A stretch of 56,954 nucleotides of DNA from an uncultured Ferrimonas sp. (GTDB lineage: Bacteria > Pseudomonadota > Gammaproteobacteria > Enterobacterales > Shewanellaceae). The notes below the pieces were generated by a model, which ran no database searches, was not told the DNA's origin, and saw only the letters and a list, made by a program, of their open reading frames with translations. Both the position numbers and the translations under genes were made by a program. How positions within the stretch are numbered: the stretch's first letter is position 1; every line of letters starts with the position of its first letter. The DNA lies in assembly GCF_947489035.1 (NCBI RefSeq), contig NZ_CANLCI010000031.1, positions 1 through 56,954 on the forward strand, written 5' to 3'. This document shows, piece after piece, positions 1 through 8,262 of this stretch.

Positions 1-72
1 GCCTCGTCCCGGAATCGAACCAGGGACACGCGGATTTTCAATCCGCTGCTCTACCAACTGAGCTAACGAGGC
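1..72 (-). tRNA. tRNA-Phe (GAA), 3' end cut by window edge
   Basis: Read on the minus strand it folds as a canonical cloverleaf with paired acceptor ends GCCTCGT and ACGAGGC. The anticodon stem GCGGA/TCCGC encloses the loop TTGAAAA, giving anticodon GAA. The T arm is CCTGG-TTCGATT-CCGGG. It is identical in sequence to the copy ending at 490; the discriminator base and CCA would lie just outside the window. Confidence 0.95.
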
Positions 73-121
73 GATGGGTAAGTGAGACCACTTAACACCG
101 CAGCTGTTTCCAGCTTAAAAA

Positions 122-209
122 TGGTGCCTCGTTGCGGAGTCGAATCAGGGATACGCGCTGATCTTCAAAATCAGTCAATCCGCTGCTCTACCAACTGAGC
201 TAACGAGGC
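122..209 (-). pseudogene. tRNA-Phe-like sequence with 10-base insertion (degenerate tRNA, copy 1)
   Basis: The 5' half matches the flanking tRNA-Phe genes through GCGGATTGA and the acceptor stem and encoded CCA are intact. About ten bases are inserted in the anticodon region, creating an alternative hairpin CTGAT-TTTGAAG-ATCAG (formal anticodon UGA). The T stem is broken: CCTGA faces CCGCA with several mismatches. I read it as a decayed or recombined tRNA copy. A functional tRNA with an odd fold is possible but less likely. Confidence 0.7.
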
Positions 210-259
210 GATGGAGTAAGTGAAACCACTTAACACCGCAGCTGTTTCCAGCTTAAAAA

Positions 260-347
260 TGGTGCCTCGTTGCGGAGTCGAATCAGGGATATGCGCTGAT
301 CTTCAAAACCAGTCAATCCGCTGCTCTACTAACTGAGCTAACGAGGC
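260..347 (-). pseudogene. tRNA-Phe-like sequence with insertion (degenerate tRNA, copy 2)
   Basis: It is nearly identical to the copy at 122-209, with the same insertion and the same broken T stem. A few extra changes are present: the D loop reads AGTTAGTAG rather than AGTTGGTAG, and the inserted hairpin carries a G-T pair. The spacer following each copy is also duplicated, so this is a tandem duplication of about 137 bases. Confidence 0.7.
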
Positions 348-414
348 AAGTTGTCGCGAAACATATATTTAGCAACAACTTTGACTAACCGAACTGAATC
401 AGTCAATCGAAAGA

Positions 415-490
415 TGGTGCCTCGTCCCGGAATCGAACCAGGGACACGCGGATTTTCAATCCGCTGCTCTACCAACTGAGCTAACGAGGC
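415..490 (-). tRNA. tRNA-Phe (GAA)
   Basis: A complete 76-base cloverleaf on the minus strand with encoded discriminator A and CCA at 415-418. Anticodon loop TTGAAAA gives GAA. All stems pair. It is the promoter-proximal member of the four-unit tRNA/pseudo-tRNA cluster. Confidence 0.96.
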
Positions 491-781
491 GACGGGGCGC
501 TATTAAACGGCTTTGTGTTGCGGCAGTCAAACAATTTTAGTGGCATCAGATCTGTTTGATGAAAAAAACCTCGTTTGGGATTTTGTTGTGTCGTTTTTGC
601 AGCCTTTCGGAGTACGAACTGTTGCGCCATCAAGATCTGCCCTGCTGCGAACTCCGATTCTGAGAAAACCATCACAAGACTAGGGTTATTCTGTAGGCAT
701 AATTATGGCTCGGAGCGATCAGTGGCTTCGACTGGGTACTTTTACGGTGCTCATCATCCCCAAATGGATTAGGCGATCGTA

Positions 782-2086
782 GTGAAACACTTGCAGCTAA
801 CCAATTATCTTATCTTGGATAATCAACAGCTTTGCTTAGTTGACCAGCGCACGGGCAACCAGGTGGGGCTCTCTTTTGCGGAATCTGCGGTACTGCACCA
901 TTTGGTGGTCAGTCAGCATGACATCTGCACCAAGGATGAGCTGTTAGCGGTAGGGTGGCCAGAACGAGTGGTGGCACCGTCGTCATTGATCCAGTGCATC
1001 AGCACCCTACGTAAGAAGCTCGAAGCCTACCCCGAATTCAATTTGAAGACCGTTGCCCGCCGCGGTTACCAGTTAGTGATCGCCGAGGATAGTGCGCCGC
1101 TGCCAATTGCCGAGACCGAATGCGATGAGCCGCTGCTGGCAAACCACGCCATGGCGCGAGTGTGGCAGCGGGCTCGGCGTGGGTTGCTGTTCAGTGTTGT
1201 GCTGGTGTCGGCACTGGCATTGGTGATGGTGGTGGTTGTCCCGCGCATTCATGCCAGTAACAGCGTCAAAGATTGGCTGTGGTTAGAGTCTGGTGACTTA
1301 GCCATTGGCAACGGCATCGGTCAAGTTGATGTATTGGCCTCGCCTGCGGGCAACGGTGCTCAACTGCTGCGCTGGCAACGCCACTTCAGTGGCAATAGCA
1401 GCGCCCATCCGCTGCTCAGTGATTATCGGGCGTTTGCGCTTACCGATGGTCAAACCGATTCCATCGCTATCTGCCCAGATTACGGCAATGGTTGTCCCGG
1501 CAAGGACATCGTCAACATCAGTTTCCCCGCCACCGAAAAGATAAACATGGATCTGCCGCTGTTCTTTGAGCTGGCCAAGATCATGGAGCAGCGGATCCGC
1601 TACAACCGCATCGAATTGCCGGTTATTCCCTACAGCCAGGGCGAACTAACCGAGCACATGTACAGCGCCGATCTGTACTTCCCCCGCAACGATAAGCTGT
1701 TGGTGCGGGTCGATCACAATATTTCGGTGGTCTATAAAGACGACAGCCAAGGGCTGTTTTTTGCCTCCTTCTGCGTGACCGATCAAGACTGCAAAACATC
1801 GCCAATTAAGTACGACTTTGAAGGGGAGTTTGTGCGCTTTGATGCCAACATCGGTGAGCAACATGTGGATGTGTTTAAGGTGATAACCAGCAGCCGCAAT
1901 TTGCATAAGCCGGAAGTGGTTACCCCCGCGGCCTTGCCTTTTTATCGCGAATTACGGCGCCAAAGTTTGTCCGATGATGCGCTCTATTTTTACCGCTTTT
2001 ACCAAGATGAGCATTCGGCGGCGTGGGTGATCCCGTTTTACGGCCACACCATGGCGTGGATGAAGCAATCGACCATGTCGATGTAA
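782..2086 (+). CDS. CadC/ToxR-like membrane-anchored winged-helix regulator
   Basis: A 434-residue protein with a GTG start. The N-terminal ~105 residues form an OmpR/PhoB-type winged helix (pattern around SLIQCISTLRKKLE followed by VARRGYQLV). A single membrane helix lies at about 134-155 (GLLFSVVLVSALALVMVV), then a periplasmic domain with paired cysteines (CPDYGNGC and CVTDQDC) that may form disulfides. This architecture is typical of one-component sensors such as CadC and ToxR. It sits at the edge of the sulfite reductase locus and converges on the TlpA-like gene, so it may sense a periplasmic signal for that locus; this is inference from position. The periplasmic domain is not one I recognise. 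Confidence 0.8.
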   Translation: MKHLQLTNYLILDNQQLCLVDQRTGNQVGLSFAESAVLHHLVVSQHDICTKDELLAVGWPERVVAPSSLIQCISTLRKKLEAYPEFNLKTVARRGYQLVIAEDSAPLPIAETECDEPLLANHAMARVWQRARRGLLFSVVLVSALALVMVVVVPRIHASNSVKDWLWLESGDLAIGNGIGQVDVLASPAGNGAQLLRWQRHFSGNSSAHPLLSDYRAFALTDGQTDSIAICPDYGNGCPGKDIVNISFPATEKINMDLPLFFELAKIMEQRIRYNRIELPVIPYSQGELTEHMYSADLYFPRNDKLLVRVDHNISVVYKDDSQGLFFASFCVTDQDCKTSPIKYDFEGEFVRFDANIGEQHVDVFKVITSSRNLHKPEVVTPAALPFYRELRRQSLSDDALYFYRFYQDEHSAAWVIPFYGHTMAWMKQSTMSM

Positions 2087-2095
2087 TGCCACGGC

Positions 2096-2128
2096 AAAAA
2101 CAAAGGCGACCAACCGGTCGCCTTTTTG
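2096..2128. terminator. bidirectional intrinsic terminator
   Basis: The stem AAAGGCGACC/GGTCGCCTTT with an AACC loop is followed by T5 on the plus strand and preceded by an A-rich stretch. It lies between two convergent genes, the CadC-like regulator and the TlpA-like thioredoxin, and can serve both. Confidence 0.85.
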
Positions 2129-2145
2129 TGGGGAATGTACTGAAG

Positions 2146-2760
2146 CTAGTGCTGATCCTCGGTGGAGGAAGCAACGCCAATGTGGGTGTACTTGTCGATC
2201 AGTTGCGCCATATAGGGCGCCACTTGTGGGTCTTGCCAGTCCAGATAACCACGGGCAAAGCCAACTAAGTTGCCATTACTGTCGAGTACATAGGTGGCGG
2301 GCACCACGTTCACCGGCATCACGCCATTCATGGCGTGGCCTCGATCAAACAGCGAATCGATGTGTTGCAGCTGATAGTTGGCCAACACTTGGTAAACCTC
2401 GTCGCTGGACAGATCATCTATCGACACCGGCACAACCTTGACCGGTTTATCACTGAACTGTTGTTCCAATTGCCGCAGCGCCGGTATCTCCTTGATGCAG
2501 GGGCCGCACCAGCTGGCCCAGATGTTGATTAACACCAGCTTACCCTGGTGCTGATCCATGGAAACCGGCTGGCCTTGGCGGTCGTTAAAGATCAGCTCTG
2601 GCGGGGTGCGGGCATTACTGAACTCGACAAACTTGGTCATGATCATCGGCTTATCAATCAGTTCACCGGTGGGGTAAGCCTTAGCCAAATTGGATGCCTG
2701 AGCCAGCATCGGCAGGGCACACGCCACGGCTAAGGAAAGGATAACAGGGCGCAACTTCAT
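2146..2760 (-). CDS. TlpA/ResA-like periplasmic thioredoxin of the sulfite reductase locus
   Basis: A 204-residue protein with an N-terminal signal peptide ending near LAQAS. The thioredoxin fold carries the redox motif WCGPC (C85, C88) and a cis-proline region VVPATYV. Such proteins keep the cysteines of apocytochromes reduced before haem attachment. It is the last gene of a minus-strand operon with the CcmH-like and CcmF-like genes (14 bases after the CcmH-like gene), which fits a role in maturation of the octahaem SirA. It corresponds to the thioredoxin-like member of the Shewanella sir cluster (I believe called sirH, not certain). Confidence 0.88.
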   Translation of the reverse strand: MKLRPVILSLAVACALPMLAQASNLAKAYPTGELIDKPMIMTKFVEFSNARTPPELIFNDRQGQPVSMDQHQGKLVLINIWASWCGPCIKEIPALRQLEQQFSDKPVKVVPVSIDDLSSDEVYQVLANYQLQHIDSLFDRGHAMNGVMPVNVVPATYVLDSNGNLVGFARGYLDWQDPQVAPYMAQLIDKYTHIGVASSTEDQH

Positions 2761-2773
2761 GGTGGACTCCGGA

Positions 2774-3229
2774 TTAATGGCGAGGGCGATGGGGCGATTT
2801 GGTTGAGCCGAATGTTGAACGTAAGGTTGGCCGCAGCAGCATCAATAGGATAAGCCCAACCAGAACCAGCGGCAGGATCCACAGCGGCGCAGTGGTTGCA
2901 GCAAATGCCGGTTGATAGTGGATCTGCGGGCCATAACGCAGCACCAAGCGGTCGATGATCTGCTGTTTGCTCTTGCCTTGCTGTAACTGCGCCGCAATTT
3001 GCCCTTTCAGCTCATAAGCGATGGGCGCTTCCGACTCCAATAGATTTAAATTAACCGAGGCTGGGCAGCGCAGTTCGGCGGCAATGGCGTTAACCGCGTC
3101 ATTCAATTCCGCGCCGGTTGGTGCTGAGTGGGCCGATCCAGCATCGAGCTTTTCCGGTGCAGGTTGCGGCTCTGCCGCGACTTGGGGGGCCGCCAACAAC
3201 AGCAGCGTTAACAGTAATGTTTTCAACAT
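2774..3229 (-). CDS. sirF: CcmH/NrfF-like cytochrome c maturation protein (single-cysteine motif)
   Basis: A 151-residue protein with a signal peptide, a CcmH/NrfF-type helical domain and one C-terminal membrane helix near residues 114-131. The family hallmark LRCxxC is altered: it reads LRCPAS, so only C55 remains. The rest follows CcmH closely (AAQLQQGKSKQQIIDRL, then RYGPQI). It overlaps the CcmF-like gene by seven bases and is followed by the thioredoxin, making a dedicated haem-ligation module. CcmH-type proteins reduce or present apocytochrome thiols to CcmF; loss of the second cysteine means a different thiol chemistry. The symbol is by analogy to the Shewanella sir cluster. Confidence 0.82.
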   Translation of the reverse strand: MLKTLLLTLLLLAAPQVAAEPQPAPEKLDAGSAHSAPTGAELNDAVNAIAAELRCPASVNLNLLESEAPIAYELKGQIAAQLQQGKSKQQIIDRLVLRYGPQIHYQPAFAATTAPLWILPLVLVGLILLMLLRPTLRSTFGSTKSPHRPRH

Positions 3230-5148
3230 AAAGAAGATCCTTGCATGGATTGCTCAGATTGTGTCGATTGCTTGCGGGCACGGCGCCACGCCAGCCCACC
3301 GCCAATGGCGCCAATCACCCCGCCAAACCACAGCAGCCGCACCCACGGCTTGTAGCTGATCCGCACCAGATATTCGCTGTCGCTGAGCGCCGGCCCCATC
3401 GACAAATACAGATCAGACAGCGGTGAGTGATGCACCCCAGCGATGGTCATTTCACTTAAATCATCTATGTAAGTGCGCCGCTGTGGATAGAGGTAGCCAA
3501 GGGTTTCTTGCTGGTTGTTTTCGATGCGAATGGTGGCCTGCATCGCTTGATAGCTGCGCTGTTGCAGCCGATCGGTTTGCTGATAGATGGCGGTAAAGCC
3601 CGCCACCACTTTGCCGTTGCCTGGCCCCATCTTGACCATCGCCGCTTGTTCAAAATTGGACAGCACCGTAGCCCCAAGAATAAAGATGGCAATGCCGCTG
3701 TGGGTCACCAAGGCCGGCAATTTTAAGCTCAATCTGGCGCGCTTAGCGTGAGCAATCGTGGCGATAAACAAGCTGCTGCCAAGCCAGAAGGCAGCGGCGA
3801 ACCCCTGCCACATCCACAGCGGTTCGCTGCTGGGTTGGCAGAGGTTGATCATCCAGGCCGCGCTGGCCACAACCGCCGCCAGCATCAGTTTGGCTTTGCG
3901 GTTCCAGTAGGCGCGAGACAAGTTTATCCAGCCCAACAGCGCCGCACACAGGCTAACAATGGGAATGAACACACTATTAAAGTAGGGCGCACCAACAGAG
4001 ATCGCCCCTAAACCTAAAACATTGAAGATAAAGGGGTAACAGGTGCCAAGCAGCACCGATATGGCGGCAGTATTAAGCAACAGGGCGGCAATCATCAGCA
4101 GCCAATGGCTGCTGCCGCTGGGCAATGCGCGGCTGCGTTGCAACCGTGGTGCCTGAATCGCGAACACAATCAGCGCAGGGACAATGGCGCTTAACAGTAG
4201 CAACAAAATGCCGATGCCGCGATTGGGATCGGCGGCAAACGCATGCACCGATTGGATCACCCCAGAACGCACCAAGAAGGTGCCGATAAGGCAAACACTG
4301 AAGCCCGCGAGCGATAACAGTAAGCAGGTGAGGATCTGCGCGTTACGTTGTCGATTTAAGTACAAGGTGTGCAGCAAGGCGCTGCTAATAAGCCACGGAA
4401 TAAACGAAGCGTTTTCCACCGGATCCCAAAACCACCAGCCGCCCCAGCCCAGCTCGTTGTACGCCCACCACGCGCCAAACAAATTGCCCAAGGTTAAAAA
4501 GCACCAAGCGCTTAGGTTCCAGCTGCGAAACCAGTCAACGTGTTGCTGCAACTGACCACGGCTAAGCAGCACGGTAATGGCACCAGCGAACAGCACCGTG
4601 AGCGACACATAGCCCAGAAACACCATCGGCGGGTGCAGGATCAGGCCAATGTCTTGCAGCATTGGGTTGAGATCCCGTCCTTCGATGGGGATCTGGGGCA
4701 GCAAGCGCAGATAGGGGTTCGAGGTAAGCAGCACAAACAGTAAGAAGCCAAAACTCAACAGCGCCAAGATGTGGCTGCTGCGGCAGTCAAAATGGCTTGG
4801 CTGCTGGCGCTTGCCTGCCACCATGGCGGTAACGCCGATCAGCCCCAATGTCCAAAATAGGATTGAGCCTTCATGGCCCCCCCACAGCGCCGCAACCTTA
4901 AAGTACCAAGCCAGATGGGTATTGGAATGGTGCGCCACATACGCCACCGAGAAATCGTTGCTTATAAAGGCATACACCAAGGTGGCGCAGGCCAACAGCG
5001 CGCCGCAGGCCATCAAATTGGCGAGCGCTGGCGTGAGCCGAGCAACATAGGCTTCCGTGGCTCGCCCCCAGCAAAGGCTGAAACTGGCGAGCACGAGCGC
5101 CAGTGCGGCGGTAACAATCAGTAAGAAGTGACCGATCTCAGGAATCAC
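3223..5148 (-). CDS. sirE: CcmF/NrfE-like haem lyase subunit dedicated to SirA
   Basis: A 641-residue polytopic membrane protein of CcmF/NrfE type, with the periplasmic tryptophan-rich haem-handling WWD segment WGGWWFWDPVENASF and many membrane helices. The GTG start at 5148 is preceded by AAGGGG. Specialised lyases of this class attach haem to non-standard binding sites, and the SirA gene on the other side of the shared promoter region has a CX15CH site, so this is the likely dedicated lyase. First gene of the minus operon sirE-sirF-thioredoxin. Wolinella uses a different (CcsA-type) dedicated lyase for its MccA; Shewanella uses NrfE-type proteins. The latter statements are family knowledge. 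Confidence 0.9.
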   Translation of the reverse strand: MIPEIGHFLLIVTAALALVLASFSLCWGRATEAYVARLTPALANLMACGALLACATLVYAFISNDFSVAYVAHHSNTHLAWYFKVAALWGGHEGSILFWTLGLIGVTAMVAGKRQQPSHFDCRSSHILALLSFGFLLFVLLTSNPYLRLLPQIPIEGRDLNPMLQDIGLILHPPMVFLGYVSLTVLFAGAITVLLSRGQLQQHVDWFRSWNLSAWCFLTLGNLFGAWWAYNELGWGGWWFWDPVENASFIPWLISSALLHTLYLNRQRNAQILTCLLLSLAGFSVCLIGTFLVRSGVIQSVHAFAADPNRGIGILLLLLSAIVPALIVFAIQAPRLQRSRALPSGSSHWLLMIAALLLNTAAISVLLGTCYPFIFNVLGLGAISVGAPYFNSVFIPIVSLCAALLGWINLSRAYWNRKAKLMLAAVVASAAWMINLCQPSSEPLWMWQGFAAAFWLGSSLFIATIAHAKRARLSLKLPALVTHSGIAIFILGATVLSNFEQAAMVKMGPGNGKVVAGFTAIYQQTDRLQQRSYQAMQATIRIENNQQETLGYLYPQRRTYIDDLSEMTIAGVHHSPLSDLYLSMGPALSDSEYLVRISYKPWVRLLWFGGVIGAIGGGLAWRRARKQSTQSEQSMQGSSLC

Positions 5149-5732
5149 AGCGGGCCCCTTATTCTATTAGGGATGCAGCATTTAGGCGAAACCCAGTTGT
5201 TTCGATTGGAATCACGCTTAGGAATAAATGGCTGCAGCGACATCGAGGAACTCATTACGACAACAGTCAATGCAATGGCTTGAGTGCAACCACTTTAGCA
5301 CTGAATAAATGCCCGCTTGATGGTGAGTGAGTAAAACTGTGATCAATAAAATAAGTTGGCGACAATTACTCAAATAAACCATAAACCGAGATGATTTTAT
5401 TTGAAATTATGTTTTTTTATGGTTTCAGATTGTGGCTTTTATCTTTTTTTATCTGATTAGTTCAATCAAAAACACTCTTAAATAATAAAGCTGCATTCCT
5501 TTATCTTTGTCTAAGTGATTGTATTTGTTTGGAAATTGCCTTTTCCTTCTAAATGTGTCACTGCTGACAATAAACTGAAGTGGGTTCGTGTCTGCGCTCA
5601 CGAATTTAGCGGTATTTTTCTGGCCTTATTAGTTTCAGATTCCTGGCTAAAGCAGATTTAAAATTGGCAATAGCCAGTTTGCAAATGGTGGTTGCCAAGC
5701 CGGGAACTAAATACCTTTTGTAGGAGATGATG
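5149..5732. promoter_or_regulatory. divergent AT-rich promoter region between sirE and sirA
   Basis: About 580 bases without a gene, markedly richer in A and T than the surroundings between 5390 and 5520. It must hold promoters for both the sirE and the sirA operons. I see a short perfect inverted repeat, TGATT-AGTTC-AATCA, at 5454-5468, and a lone CRP-like half-site (TGTGATC) near 5338-5344. Neither is a convincing full operator. The sirA ribosome binding site TAGGAG is at 5721-5726. Confidence 0.55.
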
Positions 5733-7751
5733 ATGAAAGGCTGGAAAATAAAGGCTTCGTTAGGCGCCATGCTCTGTATTGGGGCAGCCACTGCCCAAGC
5801 GTCCGATGCAGCGCAAAGCGACCAAGGCTATAAACAGTCACCTCAAGCTCGGATGATATTGGCTAACCCCGATGGAACCGAGGAAGAGAAGGGCGTTAAG
5901 TCGTTACACGACTATATCGTGCAAGAAAAAGAGTTGTGGGATTTCTTGTTTGAGAACCACCCGGTGTTCAAAACTTACGCGCCGGAAGGACGAATGGTGG
6001 GCAAGCCCCATATCTCTGATCGTGGCGAAGAGTACCTGCATACCGGTAATTCTGAAGATTACAGCGAAAAGACCGGACGGCCGACTGCGGCTCAGTACCG
6101 CTTGGGAGCTAAGTCGATTCTGGATTACCCCAACAAGTTTATTGGCCCGGAGAAATGCGGCGAATGCCACGGGGTTCAGTTTGAAAAGTGGAAACGCTCC
6201 CGTCACGCTAAAACCGTTCGCTTCCCAGAGGAAGTGGTGGAAGCCGGTGGCGATCTGAAAAAGGGCATGTATGGCACCGATGTGCCGCTGCTGCCGTCGG
6301 GGATCACCCAGGATTACATCTATGCCTTGATTGGCACGCCGCGAACCAAATACGGCTACATCGATCCGTTCTTAGTGCGTGGTTCCTACAGTGTGCGTGA
6401 TGGCTTGCTTAAAGACGGCACCGGCACCCTGCACGCGGGCAGCAACCAGTTCTCGGTAAACTGGCTGACCTTCTTAACCCCAGAAAAAGCCCGTGAAATT
6501 AAAGAAGTGATCCCAGATTTCCCGGCCACCATGGCGGAGTTTGGTGATTCTGGTTCGAACGTATGGGGGGTCAACTCCTACGGTGCTAAGCAAGATAAGG
6601 TGTTCTTGTTCCAGCCGGCGTCGTCTTACTGCGAGGTGTGCCACACCTTCAAGTTCGACTTCAAAAACAAGCAAGAATTCTTCGACGCCTTGGGCAAGCC
6701 AGAGGAGCTGCGTAAGCACACCATCTCCAAGGGCATCGCTTGTGAAGAGTGTCACGGTGCCGGTGCCCACCTTGACGGTGGTGTAGGGGGCGGCATGCCG
6801 TCCAACTGTGAACGTTGTCACCAGCGTTTCAACTACGTGGCAGAGATGGCTGAAGGCCCGAATGCCAAGCCAGAAGATGCCTTTACCGTGAAGATGAAGG
6901 GCGCTTGTCCATCCTGTGGTACCGAGGGTGGCCAGATGTTCAATTCGGCGCACTACGACAAAGGCATGCGCTGTTCTACTTGTCACGATCCCCACGAAGT
7001 GACGGATGGCAGCTACCTGTCTGGCGTCACCAAAACCAAGCTGAAGAAAGAGTGTGCCGACTGCCACGAAGTGCAGGCGGAGTTCCACAACTCATCCAAG
7101 CCCCACAGCGATAACGACTGTACTTCTTGTCACATGCCCAACATGGGCAGCTGTGAAAAGTTCACCGCCATTCAGTTCCCTGATGAAGCTGGCTTCGACA
7201 ACGTTCGTGCCTCTCACATCTGGAACATCAATGTCAGTGCCACCAAGAAGACGTTGAATCCGCCAGAAGGCAAACCGCGCTCCTCCAAAACCAAAGGCTG
7301 GACCGTGGCGCAGGATGAAGATGGCTACTCCTACCTGGATCTGATGTGGACCTGTGCCCGTACCTCGGCGCTGGATCTGACCGTGGTGAACGGCAAAGGC
7401 TGTCACAGCCAGTTCCAATCGGAATTGGATGAAGGGCTGCACTTTGAAGACCAGCAAGAGATCTACGGCGAAGTGGTGGAGTGGCAAGAGCCGGTTAAGG
7501 AGACACACGCCAAGGTCATCAAGCAGTTAGAACGCATTGATGAGCTGATGAACGTGACCCGCCTGTCGGTATCTGACCAAGCCAAAGTGCTGATGATGGT
7601 GGATAAAGCTCGCGATTCCGTCGCCAAGATTGCTAAGGACGGTTCTTGGGGCGTGCACGGCCCAAGCCTATCCAAACGCTTGATGAACGACGCTTGGATC
7701 TACGTCCAAGAAGCGCAGTCCATCATGGATGACGCTGGTTACAACAACTAA
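5733..7751 (+). CDS. sirA: octahaem cytochrome c dissimilatory sulfite reductase SirA/MccA
   Basis: A 672-residue exported protein that reduces sulfite to sulfide in the periplasm. Three ATG codons overlap at 5727, 5730 and 5733; I prefer 5733 for its spacing from TAGGAG. After the signal peptide come seven CXXCH sites (CGECH at 142, CEVCH, CEECH, CERCH, CSTCH, CADCH, CTSCH) and an eighth site in which C541 and C557-H558 are separated by 15 residues. The CX15CH site is the hallmark of MccA/SirA. Besides haem cysteines the mature protein has only C392, C395 and C474, candidates for the copper ligands known in MccA. First gene of an operon running to 15212. Confidence 0.95.
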   Translation: MKGWKIKASLGAMLCIGAATAQASDAAQSDQGYKQSPQARMILANPDGTEEEKGVKSLHDYIVQEKELWDFLFENHPVFKTYAPEGRMVGKPHISDRGEEYLHTGNSEDYSEKTGRPTAAQYRLGAKSILDYPNKFIGPEKCGECHGVQFEKWKRSRHAKTVRFPEEVVEAGGDLKKGMYGTDVPLLPSGITQDYIYALIGTPRTKYGYIDPFLVRGSYSVRDGLLKDGTGTLHAGSNQFSVNWLTFLTPEKAREIKEVIPDFPATMAEFGDSGSNVWGVNSYGAKQDKVFLFQPASSYCEVCHTFKFDFKNKQEFFDALGKPEELRKHTISKGIACEECHGAGAHLDGGVGGGMPSNCERCHQRFNYVAEMAEGPNAKPEDAFTVKMKGACPSCGTEGGQMFNSAHYDKGMRCSTCHDPHEVTDGSYLSGVTKTKLKKECADCHEVQAEFHNSSKPHSDNDCTSCHMPNMGSCEKFTAIQFPDEAGFDNVRASHIWNINVSATKKTLNPPEGKPRSSKTKGWTVAQDEDGYSYLDLMWTCARTSALDLTVVNGKGCHSQFQSELDEGLHFEDQQEIYGEVVEWQEPVKETHAKVIKQLERIDELMNVTRLSVSDQAKVLMMVDKARDSVAKIAKDGSWGVHGPSLSKRLMNDAWIYVQEAQSIMDDAGYNN

Positions 7752-7759
7752 CCCGAACG

Positions 7760-7783
7760 GCCCCCAGCAGCGTTGCTGGGGGC
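7760..7783 (+). promoter_or_regulatory. strong intergenic hairpin after sirA (mRNA processing/stability candidate)
   Basis: The stem GCCCCCAGCA/TGCTGGGGGC with loop GCGT directly follows the sirA stop and precedes the rhodanese ribosome binding site. There is no U tract, so it is not a normal terminator. Such hairpins commonly protect an upstream highly expressed cistron from 3' decay, which would raise sirA relative to the downstream accessory genes. Confidence 0.6.
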
Positions 7784-7800
7784 AAGTTAAGGAGCGGACA

Positions 7801-8223
7801 ATGCAACGATTCATTACTGCGCTGAGTGTGGCACTGCTTTGGTTTGCGCCCTTAGCGCTGGCCGGTGGGGCTGACGAGATCCGCCCAGCTGATGAATACC
7901 GGCTGGAACTGAACTACATCAGCATGCAGGAGGCCGAGCGGCTGGTTGGCAACAACGATGTTTATTTTTTTGACGTGAATACCTTGGAGCTTTGGGCGGA
8001 AGGATTTATCCCCGGAGCGGTTCATTTTTTTACTGAAGATTGGAAATCACTGCTGCCACAAGACAAAGACGCAGCGCTGATTTTTTACTGCGCTAACCGC
8101 CTGTGTAACGCCAGCGAAATCGCCGCCTATTCGGTGATGCAACTGGGTTACACCAACGTGCGGCAGATGCCCGATGGCATCTATGGCTGGCGCATGTCTG
8201 GCCGTGTGGTCGAAAAGCCTTAA
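7801..8223 (+). CDS. periplasmic rhodanese-domain protein in the sir operon
   Basis: A 140-residue protein with a signal peptide (to about ALAGG) and one rhodanese-like domain. The putative active loop starts at C97 in FYCANRLCNAS and has a second cysteine, C102, that is not standard for thiosulfate sulfurtransferases. RBS AAGGAG precedes the ATG. Rhodanese domains carry sulfane sulfur as persulfides. Placement immediately after sirA suggests handling of sulfur intermediates or of thiols around the sulfite reductase. No equivalent in the classical nrf system is known to me. The substrate is unknown. Confidence 0.8.
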   Translation: MQRFITALSVALLWFAPLALAGGADEIRPADEYRLELNYISMQEAERLVGNNDVYFFDVNTLELWAEGFIPGAVHFFTEDWKSLLPQDKDAALIFYCANRLCNASEIAAYSVMQLGYTNVRQMPDGIYGWRMSGRVVEKP

Positions 8224-8262
8224 TTAACATTCCTGTGCAGTGAGCTAACGAGAACACAAATT

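Noticed and set aside
122..347. Reading the two middle tRNA-like sequences as functional tRNA-Ser(UGA) or tRNA-Sec
   Set aside because: They lack a serine-type long variable arm, the T stem has several mismatches, and the 5' half is clearly copied from tRNA-Phe. The formal UGA anticodon comes from an inserted hairpin.
575..772. A 65-codon plus-strand frame before the CadC-like gene
   Set aside because: No ribosome binding site, odd composition with many cysteines, and overlap with an equally open frame on the other strand; no protein features.
5454..5468. Inverted repeat TGATT-N5-AATCA as an FNR or CRP site
   Set aside because: FNR needs TTGAT-N4-ATCAA; here the half-site spacing is seven when aligned that way. 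The CRP-like TGTGATC at 5338 has no matching second half. I keep it only as an unassigned inverted repeat.
6474..7088. A 204-codon antisense frame opposite sirA
   Set aside because: The sense strand encodes CXXCH haem motifs throughout this stretch; the antisense frame shows no domain or ribosome binding site.
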